Assembly: GCA_009392075.1 (NCBI GenBank)
Contig: VFHG01000201.1
Span: 1 to 6,291, forward strand
Source of the DNA: SAR202 cluster bacterium
GTDB taxonomy: Bacteria > Chloroflexota > Dehalococcoidia > UBA3495
Direction of reading: 5' to 3'
DNA length: 6,291 nucleotides
Below are positions 6,277-6,291 of the stretch, piece after piece. Position numbers and translations under genes: made by a program. Within the stretch, counting starts at the first letter, position 1, and each line of letters begins with the position of its first letter. A model generated the notes under the pieces. That model was not told the origin of the DNA, did not search any database, and worked only from the letters and a program-made list of their open reading frames with translations.

Positions 6277-6291
6277 AATCTCCGAACCTCC

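Overview
This 6.3-kb window looks like part of a bacterial peptide/amide uptake and breakdown locus. All intact genes lie on the minus strand. In transcription order (right to left) they are: an extracytoplasmic solute-binding lipoprotein of the oligopeptide/dipeptide/nickel class (6276 to 4462), a DppB-type permease (4320 to 3403), a DppC-type permease (3382 to 2342), an amidase-signature amidohydrolase (1810 to 251), and possibly the first 13 codons of a further gene running off the left edge (39 to 1). The two ATPase subunits that power such transporters are not in the window. The moderately high GC, the lipoprotein with a long Ala/Pro/Lys linker after its lipobox, and the pairing of this transporter class with amidases suggest an uncultured Chloroflexota lineage (Dehalococcoidia/SAR202-like). 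That assignment is inference from style, not proven by any marker gene here.

Two non-coding stretches stand out. The 141-base gap between the binding protein and the first permease (4321-4461) holds two inverted repeats. One is a 15-pair stem (4376-4417) whose only non-Watson-Crick position becomes a G-U pair in the minus-strand transcript. Neither is followed by a T-run, so they look more like mRNA-stabilising or processing stem-loops than terminators. They would allow more binding protein than permease to be made.

The 531-base gap between the second permease and the amidase (1811-2341) is not empty. On the plus strand it carries the decayed C-terminal part of a GlcG/HbpS-like (DUF336) protein, with an internal TAG, a frameshift and no recognisable N-terminus. 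This remnant is antisense to the surrounding genes and separates the amidase from the transporter. A TTGACA-type promoter candidate on the minus strand (1910-1939) would let the amidase be transcribed independently.

Likely logic: the lipoprotein captures a peptide- or amide-like substrate outside the membrane, the two permeases with external ATPases import it, and the cytoplasmic amidase hydrolyses an amide bond. The true substrate cannot be read from the sequence. I see no clear evidence of a wholly new system; the least ordinary items are the antisense DUF336 remnant, the intercistronic hairpins and an insertion in the DppC-type permease.
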